A DNA stretch of 64,000 bases from Paludibacter sp. UBA6032 (GCA_002427885.1 DIZI01000016.1:82829-146828); one strand, 5' to 3'. Shown: positions 8,156 to 18,070, counted from the first letter of the stretch. Notes: generated by a model from the letters alone, not told the origin. Numbers and translations are program-made.

Positions 8156-9313
8156 TTATCTTAACGAAATACCAAAGCCTGCAGATGCAGTAGGATATTT
8201 TTGCATCGTGTATTGAGCATGGACTGAGAGTACCCATAACACTTTTAGTCGCAAACCAAATGTTACATTGGGCATCATTTCACTTATTGGAGCAATTTGA
8301 ATCGGATTGGTGATATTATCAATATTCATAATCGGTTTATTAGTTCCCGTTTCACGGTCGGGAACTGTATAAGTTGTTCCACCGATAACTTCTTCATGAG
8401 TTTTGGGATTACCAAGAATAGGATAATTGCCAGCCATTGTCAGATTAAAAGAAGTTTTAGTAATACCAAAACCTACATAAGGGGTAACAAATAATAATTT
8501 TTTGGATACAATAATATTGGCTGTCATTGCATCTGCAGAAATATTCATTCCCTGTGTACTATAATCAGTATTCGTTGGTATATAGGCAAGATCGGAACCG
8601 ACTAACATATCGGGCGTAATTTGTGCAGATGTTGGAAATGCATACTTCAAATCAAATTTAGTGTATGCCAACAGGATGGAAGCATCAAACGGTAAATCCT
8701 TAACAACCGGGATCCATTGTTTGAAGTTATGTTTAATTCCAACTCCCCACATAGAAACATTGAAACCGGAGGCATTAACGGTTGGGATAAATCGAACCGA
8801 TACATCATTGATAAATGGTAAACCGATCGTAAACTGAACACTGGCAGTTGGCATATACTGAGAGATACCGGCTGGTGTAGTAAAAGAAGTGATTTTACCA
8901 GGATAAAGTGGATTTGCTGTTCCATCTCCCAAATAATGTGGTTGCATCAAATTTAATTCCACTCCGGGTCCTGTTCCTCCAAATGTAGGAGCCTGAGTAA
9001 TACTGGTATTCGTAGGTACCAAATTAGTTAAACCTGTCAGACTAAACATTTGTTCAGTCATAGGAACTTGTACAAGCCCGCCACCAATAGTTAAATCAAA
9101 ACCAAATGGTTTGTGTACGGCAGCGGTATTATACCAGTTTGTACCCAGGCCGGCAGCAAAACTGTTACCTGCGGGTGTCAAATAACCATTCGCAACAGTG
9201 TTTAAGTCAGCGACTCCTGCTTTAAAAATCTCAGAGATATCACTCTGTGCCTTCAATGTTGTTACAGCACTGCATAAAATCAATACAGCTGCTAAGTGAG
9301 AAAGTTTTTTCAT
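8156..9313 (-). CDS. Probable outer-membrane beta-barrel protein (DUF6588-like)
   Basis: A 385-residue protein with a signal peptide (MKKLSHLAAVLILCSAVTTLKA, cleavage near 22). Alternating hydrophobic strands, glycine-rich turns and a C-terminal aromatic-rich strand suggest an outer-membrane barrel. The N-terminal VADLNTVANGYLTPAGNSFA region recalls the DUF6588 family, by memory only. A -7-like TAATTTTG lies on the minus strand at 9372-9365. The gene stands alone between a convergent operon and a divergent T9SS gene. Its role is unknown. Confidence 0.75.
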   Translation of the reverse strand: MKKLSHLAAVLILCSAVTTLKAQSDISEIFKAGVADLNTVANGYLTPAGNSFAAGLGTNWYNTAAVHKPFGFDLTIGGGLVQVPMTEQMFSLTGLTNLVPTNTSITQAPTFGGTGPGVELNLMQPHYLGDGTANPLYPGKITSFTTPAGISQYMPTASVQFTIGLPFINDVSVRFIPTVNASGFNVSMWGVGIKHNFKQWIPVVKDLPFDASILLAYTKFDLKYAFPTSAQITPDMLVGSDLAYIPTNTDYSTQGMNISADAMTANIIVSKKLLFVTPYVGFGITKTSFNLTMAGNYPILGNPKTHEEVIGGTTYTVPDRETGTNKPIMNIDNITNPIQIAPISEMMPNVTFGLRLKVLWVLSVHAQYTMQKYPTASAGFGISLR

Positions 9314-9596
9314 GGTTTATTTTTCTGAATGAGTTAAAAACTAGATTCGGGGATAATTCTATTGCAAAATTAAACAAAAAAAAACAAATATTGTTCAACA
9401 TTTTTTGATTCTGTCTTTATTTTATTTGTTAAAACCTAGAGCAAGATGTCAAGAACAGTCATATTTATTTTATAATAAATTAATTTGTACAGTATATTTA
9501 TTTGTATATCATTATATTATTGTTTCTATAAAAAGGGGCCACTTTGATTTGAATGAAAAAACCTTACAGGCTGAAATGAAAAAGTAAATCAAAAAA

Positions 9597-9627
9597 GTTT
9601 ACAGGAAGATAAAATAGTTTATCTTTG
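9597..9627 (+). promoter_or_regulatory. Promoter of the CotH/lamin-tail T9SS gene
   Basis: A perfect TATCTTTG at 9620-9627 has a GTTT at 9597-9600 as a partial -33 box, 19 bases away. This implies a leader of about 140 bases before the ATG at 9775. Confidence 0.65.
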
Positions 9628-9704
9628 CTTTTATAAATCCGGAATTAATCCCCGGATTATAGAATTGCATCACTTAAATTATCTATTAAGAGGAATAAAT
9701 AACA

Positions 9705-9739
9705 GAATACGTTACTAATCAATTTATTGGTTAGTATTC
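9705..9739 (+). repeat. Inverted repeat in the leader of the CotH-domain gene
   Basis: GAATAC and ACTAATCAAT (9705-9723, with a GTT bulge) pair with ATTGGTTAGTATTC (9726-9739). The predicted RNA hairpin ends about 35 bases before the start codon. It may be a leader structure or operator; its function is unknown. Confidence 0.6.
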
Positions 9740-9774
9740 CGGAATTATCACCTTATACCTTCCAAGCTAACATA

Positions 9775-12700
9775 ATGAAACATTTTCGATTTCTGTTTTT
9801 TCTTCTTTTTATCCCGGCAACCGTATCCGGGCAGCTGTATATTAACGAATTTATGGCGTCGAATGCATCAACCATCAAAGATCCCGATTTCAATAATGAT
9901 GCCGATTGGATAGAACTATATAACGATGGTAATGCGGCTGTTAACCTGAATGGTTATTATTTGACAGATAATTTGACCAACCCCAATAAATGGATGATTG
10001 GAAATGTCACCATTGGAGCAAAAGGATTCGCTATTTTCTGGGCAGACGGAATGAATACCGGGAATCACACAAGCTTTAAACTGGATGCTCAAATTGAAGA
10101 GATCGGTCTCTATAAACCCGATTTATCTGTCGTGGATACTTTACGATATATTAATCAAAATCCGGACATTTCCGAAGGAAGAAATCAAAACAACCTTGAT
10201 CTCTGGGGTCGTTTTTCAACCGCAACACCAAATGCTGCCAACACAACGGAATTTTTCAGCGATTTTGCCCTAAATGAGCCTATATATAATATCCGCGGCG
10301 GTATCTATAATAAAAACCTGTCGGTTACTCTTTTTACCGATTTGGGTGGTGAGATACGTTATACTCGCGATGGTTCTGATCCGACTCTGAATTCTCCAAT
10401 CTATACAAATCCAATTGATATAACGGCTACGACCGTAGTCAGAGCACGTATATTTAAACCGGATATGTTACCCGGTCCGATTATTACCAATACTTATTTT
10501 ATTAACGAGCAAATGGAAAACAGAGGTTTACCGGCTGTTTCGTTGGCAACTAATCCCGGAAATTTCTGGGATCCGACAAATGGTATTTATGTTCAAACCT
10601 TTAAACCGGAATGGGAAGTTCCGGTAAATATTGAATTATTCGAAAATAACGGTTCTGATCGTGCCGCCTTGAATGAAATGGCGGGAGTTAAAATCAACGG
10701 ACTTTATTCCTGGCAGTTACCTGAAAAAATGTTGGGTGTTTATTTTAAAAAACGCTATGGGACAGGAACATTGGATAATACGTTGTTTTACGATTCTCCC
10801 CGTGCCGGATTTAAAACCTTTGCCTTACGAGCCTCAGGAAACGACTGGAGTAATACATTGATGCGTGATATACTTGGACAGAATGCCACACAACTGAACA
10901 TGAACCTTGACATTTCTCATTTTCGTTGGTGTACAGTCTATATCAACGGACAATATATGGGTATTCATAATTTCAGGGAAAAAATTGAAACCGATTATAT
11001 TGAAAAGTATTATGGATTGGATGCCGGGACATTTGATATGGTTGAAAATGAAGATTATGCCGAATGTGGTGATTTAATTGCCTATAACGAACTGAAGGCT
11101 CTTTTTTCAAAAGACTTATCCGTTCAGGCAAACTTCGATGCAGTAGCCGAAAAAATGAATATTGAAAATTTCACCGATTTGGTTATTACCGAAATAGCTT
11201 CCGGAAATTCATCAATAGACCACAACGTGATGGCATGGAAACCAAAGGATTCTGGAAAATGGAAATGGATATTGATGGATCTTGACCGGGGTTTCAATAA
11301 CCCGGGGACTGATCTTATCAGTTTTTCAGTGAATCAAACATCTTTCCCATTCAAAAACTTAATGGCAAATGCTGATTATAAAGCCTATTTTGGAAAAAGA
11401 CTGGCCGATCACTTATTTACAAGCTTTAGTCCTGACAGGATGAAGAGTCTGATTGAAAAACATCGTGCTGAGATAGCACCTGAAATTCCCAAACATATTG
11501 CCCGTTGGTTGGGTACCACTTCCTCCTATGGAAATGCTATGCCTTCGGTAGAATATTGGAACAATGAGGTTTTGAAGTTGAATACATTTGTGGAAGCAAG
11601 ACCGGCGGTTTTAATAAACGATTTAAATAATTACGGGTTCAACGGCTCTGCAACACTTTCGCTGTCTGTTTATCCTGAAAATGCCGGAAATTTGAAATTA
11701 AACGGTTTTAAAGTATTTGGCAACCACAATTCAGGGCTGTATTTGAAAAACGTAAATTCGGAAGTTTCAACCGAAGAAAAAGCAGGTTACAGTTTTAAAG
11801 GTTGGGCCAGTGGAGCCAAAAAGACAATTATTCCAACATCATCCGTTTGGAAATACCTGGACAATGGGACAAATCAGGGAACGACCTGGACTGATGCCAG
11901 TTTTGATGATTCAGCATGGAAATCGGGAGCCGGTCAACTTGGATATGGCGATGGTGACGAAACTACCACCATAAGTTACGGATCTAACAGTTCGAATAAA
12001 TATATTAGCACTTATTTAAGGCGTAGTTTCAGTTTAAGCGAAGCTGATAAAATCGGATCGAATTACGCGGTAAATTTACTGGTTGATGATGGAGCGGTTG
12101 TTTATCTGAATGGCGTTGAGATTATCCGAAATAATATGCCAACAGGTTCAATCAGTTATACATCGCTGGCTTCTTCGGCAGTTGGTGGATCATCGGAATC
12201 AGCCTACAGTACTTATCCGATAGATAAGAATTTATTGGTGGTTGGCAATAATGTGCTGGCAGTGGAGGTCCATCAAAATGCCGCCAACAGTTCGGATGTC
12301 AGTTTTGATCTTGAAATGGTTTGTGATATAAGTGATTACAACAATTTGATTTCAACTGCGAAAAACTATTCTGTAAATCTTACCGGAGATTTAAGTCTGA
12401 CAGCTGTTTACGAAGCTGGTTCATCCTGTGTGGTTCCGGATACTATTGCTGAAAATACGATTCTGTATAAAAGTTGTTCGCCTTATCTTGTTCGCGATGA
12501 TGTGACCATAAAAAGTGGCGTTACATTAACGATCGAACCGGGTGTTGAAATATATATGTCATCAAACAGCAACTTCTTTATTCACGGGAATATCAATGCA
12601 AATGGTACTTCAGCTGAAAAAATTACTTTCAAAATAAATCCGCAGTACGCAAACGAAGGTTGGGGTGCGCTGAACTTCTGGAATACCAGTTCAACATCTA

Positions 12701-14241
12701 ATCTGACTTATGTCATAGTTGAAGATGCTACAAAAGGTCCTGTTCCGGTACGAGTTGGGGCAATAAATTCATTTTATGGTAATTTAAATCTTGATCATAT
12801 TCTGATCGATAAAACAAAATTAAATCCTGTCTCGGCAAGATATTCTGATATCACTTTAACAAACAGTTATATTCATTCTTCGGTAACAAGTGATCTGATT
12901 AATGTAAAATATGGTCACGCCACCATCGAGAATTGTACTTTTGTTGGAAATCCCGAGTTTGATTCGGATGGAATTGATTACGATGGGATCGAAAACGGAG
13001 TTATCCGAAACACCAGACTTTACAACATTCTGGGAAACAATGCCGATGCTATTGATATTGGTGAAGAAGCCACCAATATAATCATCGACAGTGTGGTAAT
13101 AGTCAATGCATATGATAAAGGTGTTTCTGTGGGACAAAGATCGTCTGTAGTACTCACAAATAGTATTCTGGTAAATTGCAATATGGGACTTGGCATAAAG
13201 GATTCTAGTTCGGCTAGTATCAATCATTGTACCTTCTACGGGAATAGTTCGGCCATCAGTTGCTATGAAAAGAATCCGGGCAGGGCCGGTGGAAATGCAA
13301 AAGTTACAAACAGCATTTTATCAAACGCTTCGATGGCTTCCTATCAGTCGGACAGTAAATCGAAAACACAATTCAGCAATTGTTTGTCAGACAACGATCT
13401 GCTGAGTGCCGACCCGTCAAACCGCTTTGGCAATCCGAAATTTACCGATCCCACACATTATGATTTCTCATTAATATCAGGCTCTCCGGCTATTGGCGGT
13501 GGAAATGAAAACGGACAATCAACGAATCTGGGAGCAAAATTCCCAAAAATTGACATAGAGCCGGATGTGATGATTTGCCGGATTTATATTGATCCGTTAA
13601 ATTCGGGCAATCCGGAATATATAGCTTTGTACAATCCATCGACAAAAACGATAGACTTGTCGAACTATAGTCTTGTGAAAGGAGTGAATTGCATAATTCC
13701 TCCCGGAACAGAACTGACACCGGGCGACACATTATTCGTTACTTCCAATGCGGCAAATTGGAATCCGAACCGAAAAGTAGTGCAATGGATCGATGGAAAA
13801 TTATCTAATGAGGGCGAAGCCGTTGAATTGCTGAATCAATATGGAATGGTAGCCGATCATATCAGTTATTCTCCAGTCGGTTGGCCTGTTCAGGCATTCA
13901 ACTCAGAATCATTTTTAACGTTGAACGGACCTACACTTGACAATCATTTTCCTGAAAATTGGAAAGCAATGAGCTATGTTAGCGATGGACTTACAAATCC
14001 GGAAGATAAAAATACATCAGGCTTACAAATTTATCCAAATCCGGCAACGGATAAATTGATGGTAGTAATAAAAAACAGTGGAAATATATTCATTGAAATT
14101 TATTCGGCATTAGGTCAGTTACAAAAACAAATCCTATCCAATCAGAACGGAACTGCAACAATTCTGGTTTCTGATTTGAATGCAGGAGTTTACTTTATTA
14201 AAGCTGGAAATCAAATAGGAAAAGTATTAATAATAAGATAG
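9775..14241 (+). CDS. Large T9SS-secreted multidomain protein with CotH kinase-like domain
   Basis: A 1488-residue protein; ATG 9775 directly begins a signal peptide ending at SGQ, whereas the upstream TTG frame adds 16 unrelated residues. In order: lamin-tail domain (about 20-140); chitobiase/hexosaminidase C-terminal-like domain with IRYTRDGSDPT (170-245); a CotH kinase-like domain (300-600) with the WKWILMDLDRGFN acidic motif; a jelly-roll module with FDDSAWKSG (about 680-850); a right-handed beta-helix (885-1240); a second lamin-tail domain (1260-1390); and a type A T9SS sorting domain (1417-1488) starting at IYPNPATDKL. CotH proteins can be atypical protein kinases. The partners of this cell-surface protein are unknown. 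Confidence 0.88.
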   Translation: MKHFRFLFFLLFIPATVSGQLYINEFMASNASTIKDPDFNNDADWIELYNDGNAAVNLNGYYLTDNLTNPNKWMIGNVTIGAKGFAIFWADGMNTGNHTSFKLDAQIEEIGLYKPDLSVVDTLRYINQNPDISEGRNQNNLDLWGRFSTATPNAANTTEFFSDFALNEPIYNIRGGIYNKNLSVTLFTDLGGEIRYTRDGSDPTLNSPIYTNPIDITATTVVRARIFKPDMLPGPIITNTYFINEQMENRGLPAVSLATNPGNFWDPTNGIYVQTFKPEWEVPVNIELFENNGSDRAALNEMAGVKINGLYSWQLPEKMLGVYFKKRYGTGTLDNTLFYDSPRAGFKTFALRASGNDWSNTLMRDILGQNATQLNMNLDISHFRWCTVYINGQYMGIHNFREKIETDYIEKYYGLDAGTFDMVENEDYAECGDLIAYNELKALFSKDLSVQANFDAVAEKMNIENFTDLVITEIASGNSSIDHNVMAWKPKDSGKWKWILMDLDRGFNNPGTDLISFSVNQTSFPFKNLMANADYKAYFGKRLADHLFTSFSPDRMKSLIEKHRAEIAPEIPKHIARWLGTTSSYGNAMPSVEYWNNEVLKLNTFVEARPAVLINDLNNYGFNGSATLSLSVYPENAGNLKLNGFKVFGNHNSGLYLKNVNSEVSTEEKAGYSFKGWASGAKKTIIPTSSVWKYLDNGTNQGTTWTDASFDDSAWKSGAGQLGYGDGDETTTISYGSNSSNKYISTYLRRSFSLSEADKIGSNYAVNLLVDDGAVVYLNGVEIIRNNMPTGSISYTSLASSAVGGSSESAYSTYPIDKNLLVVGNNVLAVEVHQNAANSSDVSFDLEMVCDISDYNNLISTAKNYSVNLTGDLSLTAVYEAGSSCVVPDTIAENTILYKSCSPYLVRDDVTIKSGVTLTIEPGVEIYMSSNSNFFIHGNINANGTSAEKITFKINPQYANEGWGALNFWNTSSTSNLTYVIVEDATKGPVPVRVGAINSFYGNLNLDHILIDKTKLNPVSARYSDITLTNSYIHSSVTSDLINVKYGHATIENCTFVGNPEFDSDGIDYDGIENGVIRNTRLYNILGNNADAIDIGEEATNIIIDSVVIVNAYDKGVSVGQRSSVVLTNSILVNCNMGLGIKDSSSASINHCTFYGNSSAISCYEKNPGRAGGNAKVTNSILSNASMASYQSDSKSKTQFSNCLSDNDLLSADPSNRFGNPKFTDPTHYDFSLISGSPAIGGGNENGQSTNLGAKFPKIDIEPDVMICRIYIDPLNSGNPEYIALYNPSTKTIDLSNYSLVKGVNCIIPPGTELTPGDTLFVTSNAANWNPNRKVVQWIDGKLSNEGEAVELLNQYGMVADHISYSPVGWPVQAFNSESFLTLNGPTLDNHFPENWKAMSYVSDGLTNPEDKNTSGLQIYPNPATDKLMVVIKNSGNIFIEIYSALGQLQKQILSNQNGTATILVSDLNAGVYFIKAGNQIGKVLIIR

Positions 14242-14278
14242 ACTTGAAATAAAATTATCCACTATTAATGAATATATT

Positions 14279-14899
14279 ATGAAAAAAACATGCATTTTAT
14301 TATTGGCAATAATTGCCTCTAATTTCTTATCGGGACAAAATATTGAACTTCCTGCAGCACAAAAAACCGGAGGAATGCCTTTGATGGAAGCATTGGCAAA
14401 CAGAGCTACTGTCAGAGCTTTTGATTCAACAGAACTGTCCATTCAACAATTGTCAAATTTATTGTGGGCATCATTCGGTGTAAACAGGGCTGATGGCAAA
14501 AGAACAGCACCATCCGCCAATAACAAGCAGGAAATGGAAATTTATGTCCTCTTAAAAAGCGGTTCTTATCTTTATGATGCGCTGAACAACAAGCTCAACC
14601 TGATTACAACTGAAGATTTACGTAGCCAGGCAGCAACCCAACGATTCGCCGAAGCGCCTGTTCAGTTGATTTTTGTTGCCGACCTTGCCAAAAGAGGTGG
14701 AGACTCTGAAGCTAGTTTAAGAACCGCAAATATTGATTGCGGCTATATCTCACAAAACACCTACTTATTTTGTACCTCAGAAGGGCTCGTAACTGGTGCG
14801 AGAGGTAGTTTCAACCGGGATGTTTTAATTCCAAAGCTAAACTTGAGACCCGAACAAAAAATTCTGTTAGCTCATTCGGTAGGTTATCAAAAAAAATAA
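14279..14899 (+). CDS. Exported nitroreductase-family (SagB/ThcOx-like) flavoprotein
   Basis: A 206-residue protein with an N-terminal signal peptide ending near FLSGQ (about residue 20), followed by a nitroreductase-fold domain: MEALANRATVRAFDSTELS and LSNLLWASFGVNRADGKRTAPSA are typical of the SagB-type branch. Most nitroreductases are cytosolic FMN enzymes, so a periplasmic member needs an exported or locally loaded flavin. It starts 37 bases after the CotH-domain gene and may be cotranscribed. The substrate is unknown. Confidence 0.85.
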   Translation: MKKTCILLLAIIASNFLSGQNIELPAAQKTGGMPLMEALANRATVRAFDSTELSIQQLSNLLWASFGVNRADGKRTAPSANNKQEMEIYVLLKSGSYLYDALNNKLNLITTEDLRSQAATQRFAEAPVQLIFVADLAKRGGDSEASLRTANIDCGYISQNTYLFCTSEGLVTGARGSFNRDVLIPKLNLRPEQKILLAHSVGYQKK

Positions 14900-14940
14900 T
14901 ATCTAAATTATTCATTTATTGTTTTGCCGGTTTATATAAT

Positions 14941-14966
14941 AAAGGTTGCCTGAAGGCAACCTTTTC
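14941..14966 (+). terminator. Rho-independent terminator
   Basis: A 10-base perfect stem, AAAGGTTGCC and GGCAACCTTT, with a TGAA loop and a short T tail, 41 bases after the nitroreductase stop. Confidence 0.88.
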
Positions 14967-15104
14967 ACATTTAAAAGATGTGTAGACAAAACAATAAATC
15001 AACAAAAGTATTTCAATTTGCTGTTCCAACATGAAAATCTGTAAGACAAAATTTCAAAAATATTTTTTTTAATTGGAATAATACATAATTAGTGATTATT
15101 TTAC

Positions 15105-15112
15105 TATTTTTG
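15105..15112 (+). promoter_or_regulatory. -7 box (TATTTTTG) for the AraC-family regulator
   Basis: A perfect TAnnTTTG 60 bases before ATG 15172. No clear -33 at the usual distance; a TTG lies too far upstream (15073). Confidence 0.5.
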
Positions 15113-15171
15113 CATGAATTTAGTTTTTCATACAACTAGTACGGATAATATTCAACTGAAATTATTTTGCT

Positions 15172-16287
15172 ATGAATGACAATTTAATCCTCATCATTTC
15201 AGCTTCTGCAGTTTTAAATTTATCGTTAATAACCATATTAAGTTGGGTAAAGTCAAAAGACAAACCTGATAATTTCTGGTTGGGTTGGCTGTTCTTCGCA
15301 CCCTGTGTCGCAATTTTAGACAACACATTTATTTTTGCCGACCGGGGAACAATTCTGCTTTACCATTTAGGGTTATTTTCAAACCTGTCTTTTGGTGGAT
15401 TGCTGATTACTTTTGTTGATAGCTTTCTACATTACGACAGAAAGACAATAAAATTCAACTGGCTATTATTTATTCCAACATTTACCTACGTACCTTTTAT
15501 TATATTGTGTTTCATTCAACCCAATTGGGCAACCGAAACCATTCGGGCTTCGGAAACAGGTAAAATGACGATTTTCGCTACTATTTACAACATGATAATT
15601 TGTGGTTATTCAATTGGTGCCAACGTTTATTTGCTTTGGAAACACAATCAAATCGGGATGAAACCTGCAACAAAAAATAAACGTACTCTACTCCTCAATG
15701 AATTTCTATGGACCATTATGATTCTTCAATCCATGGCCTTTATTCCGTTTTTATTTAAATTGGATATCGATTATATTATCTTATACATGCCCATAATGGG
15801 TCAATTGTTCTTCGTTTATGTGTTTTTCAGAATGACGTATTCAATGAAATTATTCGAAAATCAGGCTATTTCCCAAAGCCCCGCTGAAAATGCTGTTAAA
15901 TACGCTGCATTAAAATTAGACGACCACAAAGTTGAAGATATCCGCATGCAAATTATTGAGTTAATGGAAAAGAAAAAATCATATTTGAATATGGATTACA
16001 CCCTTTCCGATATGTCCAAAGAATTGAAAATTTTGCCCAACTTACTTTCCATGGTCATAAACAGTAAATTAAATTGCTGCTTCAACGAATATATTAATAC
16101 CCTGCGAATAAAAACTGCTATTGAATTGCTGAATAAAGCCGGCAAAAACAACCTGACCATCGAAGCCATTGCTTACGAATCGGGATTTAATAATCGAACC
16201 AGCTTTTATAAAGCATTTAAAAAACAGACCGGAAAATTACCAAAAGAATACCTGAAAAAGGAAAAGGAATTGAAAGAGGTTATCTGA
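15172..16287 (+). CDS. Membrane-anchored AraC-family transcriptional regulator
   Basis: A 371-residue protein. The first ~215 residues contain about seven hydrophobic segments, and an AraC-type double helix-turn-helix lies at about 265-365 with the signature NLTIEAIAYESGFNNRTSFYKAFKKQTG. Such membrane-bound AraC proteins are common in Bacteroidota and probably sense a signal at the envelope. It is single and follows a terminator. Its targets are unknown; flanking surface-protein genes are candidates only by position. Confidence 0.9.
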   Translation: MNDNLILIISASAVLNLSLITILSWVKSKDKPDNFWLGWLFFAPCVAILDNTFIFADRGTILLYHLGLFSNLSFGGLLITFVDSFLHYDRKTIKFNWLLFIPTFTYVPFIILCFIQPNWATETIRASETGKMTIFATIYNMIICGYSIGANVYLLWKHNQIGMKPATKNKRTLLLNEFLWTIMILQSMAFIPFLFKLDIDYIILYMPIMGQLFFVYVFFRMTYSMKLFENQAISQSPAENAVKYAALKLDDHKVEDIRMQIIELMEKKKSYLNMDYTLSDMSKELKILPNLLSMVINSKLNCCFNEYINTLRIKTAIELLNKAGKNNLTIEAIAYESGFNNRTSFYKAFKKQTGKLPKEYLKKEKELKEVI

Positions 16288-16323
16288 TGACAAGTTCTTT
16301 CATTCTATTTTTTTATTCAATTT

Positions 16324-16365
16324 TGCATTAGTAGAGACAAGATGTTTCTTGTCTCTACTAATGCA
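16324..16365. repeat. Perfect 19-bp palindrome of the TAGAGAC family
   Basis: TGCATTAGTAGAGACAAGA (16324-16342) pairs perfectly with its complement at 16347-16365 around a TGTT loop. It lies just past the 3' end of the minus-strand BspA gene and may act as a terminator for either flanking gene. The inner TAGAGAC/GTCTCTA arms recur at 18039 and 28599. Confidence 0.92.
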
Positions 16366-16366
16366 T

Positions 16367-17992
16367 TTACATTTTCACCTTAACGGTCTTATTTGACGTT
16401 TTTACTAAATAAATCGAATTATGCTCTACCGGTATTGTTAGGCGTTCACCTTGTGATTGAATGGTTTGTAACATTATTCCATTGATATTATAAATAACCA
16501 CAGTTTCGCCTGCCGATGTTCCGTCTATAATTATTGCTGACTGAGTGGCATATACTTTTAATTGATTATTTGGAAGGTTTGTTATTGAAGAAGGAGCACC
16601 TTTTTTGATAATAGCACCAGGAAACCAACTAATCCAATAAAAATTTCCCTTATAACCAGTTACAGCATCATCTGTAGGAACATACACATCGGTTATTGCT
16701 GATAAGATAGGTTGAATAAGTTTGGTGGGATCAAATACTGCTATGTTAGTAAAGCAACCTGAACCAAGTGTTGGTGGTGTTGTATTCAAGCTATAGATAG
16801 TCTTCAGATTAACACAGTTATCAAAAGCCTGATCTGCAATAGTAGTAACACCACTACCAATTGTTACACTAGTCAGTCCGCTACAACCAAAAAATGTAGC
16901 ATTTCCTATAGCAGTAACTCCATTTGGTATAATTATGCTTGTCAACCCTGTACAACCATAAAAAACCTGATCGCTAATTGAAGTAACTGCATTTGGAATA
17001 TTAATATTAGTCAACCCTGTACAGCCGTTAAATGCAGAGAGCCCTATAGATTTTAATGTGTTAGGTAAAATTATGCTAGTGAGCCCGGTGCAATTAGAGA
17101 AAGTCATACTACTTAAAGATGTCAAGCCATTAGGTAGTATAACACTGTTTAGTCCTAAACAACCCTCAAAAGCTGAACCTCCAATAAAATTTACCGAACT
17201 GGGTAACGTTACACTGGAAAGTCCGATACAGTGATAAAAAGCTTGATAGTTAATGGTTGTTACGGTAGCTGGTAAAATATAACTTCCTGTTTTTGAAATT
17301 GGACATTCCTTCAGAATTGTTTGCAACTTATTATAAAATACCCCTTCATGACTTGAGAAGCCCGCATTATTTGGATCTACTGAAATAAAGGCACTACAAT
17401 TAAAAAAAGAATTATCAATAATTGTAGAGACTGAAGAAGGAATAGTTATTGAGGTCAAACCTATACAACCAGAGAATGCATGAGCAGCAATTTCAGTAAC
17501 TTTAGAAGGAATATTTATCGAATTCAACCCAATACAACCCGAGAATGCTGAGTCTGGAATTCGGGTAATTCCAGAAGGCAAGGTAACACTAATTAAACTT
17601 TTGCAATCCTGAAAACCTCCAAAAGCGGTCAGAGATACAGGACAAATTATGGAAGTCAATGACTGTTTCCCTTTGAAGCTTACATTAAATGATGGCATCT
17701 CATTTTGGAAATTCCATGAATAACCTGGTACTATACCCTCATAACCATTGTATTCAACTATACTTGCAGCACTTAAATCCAATACCGACAATACAGTCAT
17801 ATCATTATACATAGTTTTAAAATCACGCGCATCAATAGTTCCTGTGACAGTAAGGTCGGTAACCGTGCTAAGGTTGCCTCCAGCGGCAGTAATTGCGGTC
17901 GTTAAACCACCGGCAGTGGAATTTACTGTTAGAGAGAATGCACCTTGCCCCATCAAGATAAGGCTTAGAAATAGAAAAATAGATTTTTTCAT
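16367..17992 (-). CDS. BspA-type leucine-rich repeat surface protein with T9SS domain
   Basis: A 541-residue secreted protein. A signal peptide (cleavage near 20) leads to a conserved spacer (TVTGTIDARDFKTM), then at least a dozen LRR_5/BspA repeats (about 85-410) of the type CTGLTSIxIPxxVTxIGxxAFxGC, and a type A T9SS sorting domain (about 465-541). BspA-like proteins of Bacteroidales bind extracellular matrix proteins or other cells. Its N-terminal 60 residues and C-terminus closely match the larger gene at 19253-21586, so the two are recent paralogs. The ligand is unknown. Confidence 0.92.
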   Translation of the reverse strand: MKKSIFLFLSLILMGQGAFSLTVNSTAGGLTTAITAAGGNLSTVTDLTVTGTIDARDFKTMYNDMTVLSVLDLSAASIVEYNGYEGIVPGYSWNFQNEMPSFNVSFKGKQSLTSIICPVSLTAFGGFQDCKSLISVTLPSGITRIPDSAFSGCIGLNSINIPSKVTEIAAHAFSGCIGLTSITIPSSVSTIIDNSFFNCSAFISVDPNNAGFSSHEGVFYNKLQTILKECPISKTGSYILPATVTTINYQAFYHCIGLSSVTLPSSVNFIGGSAFEGCLGLNSVILPNGLTSLSSMTFSNCTGLTSIILPNTLKSIGLSAFNGCTGLTNINIPNAVTSISDQVFYGCTGLTSIIIPNGVTAIGNATFFGCSGLTSVTIGSGVTTIADQAFDNCVNLKTIYSLNTTPPTLGSGCFTNIAVFDPTKLIQPILSAITDVYVPTDDAVTGYKGNFYWISWFPGAIIKKGAPSSITNLPNNQLKVYATQSAIIIDGTSAGETVVIYNINGIMLQTIQSQGERLTIPVEHNSIYLVKTSNKTVKVKM

Positions 17993-18038
17993 CTTGATTG
18001 TGTTTGTTTTGAAATGATTTGTATTATGTTTTACGATT

Positions 18039-18070
18039 TTTTAGAGACAAGGCATGTCTTGTCTCTAAAA
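18039..18070. repeat. Perfect 13-bp palindrome of the TAGAGAC family
   Basis: TTTTAGAGACAAG (18039-18051) pairs with CTTGTCTCTAAAA (18058-18070) around a six-base loop, GCATGT. It sits between the small lipoprotein gene and the BspA gene on the minus strand, 47 bases before the BspA start codon. Confidence 0.9.

Larger units (their letters stand above)
9314..9774. other. Divergent intergenic region with promoter and leader structure
   Basis: A gene-free 461-base gap. It holds the -7 element of the outer-membrane gene, an AT-rich stretch with no coding potential I trust, the promoter of the CotH-domain gene (9597-9627), and two inverted repeats in that gene's leader: AATCCGG/CCGGATT (9636-9658) and a longer one at 9705-9739. 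Confidence 0.6.

Noticed and set aside
9405..9587. 60-codon frame before the CotH-domain gene
   Set aside because: It ends at the start of that gene's promoter region and has a random-looking AT-rich composition.
12856..13227. 123-codon minus-strand frame inside the CotH-domain gene
   Set aside because: A shadow of the plus-strand beta-helix repeats, with no leader or domain.
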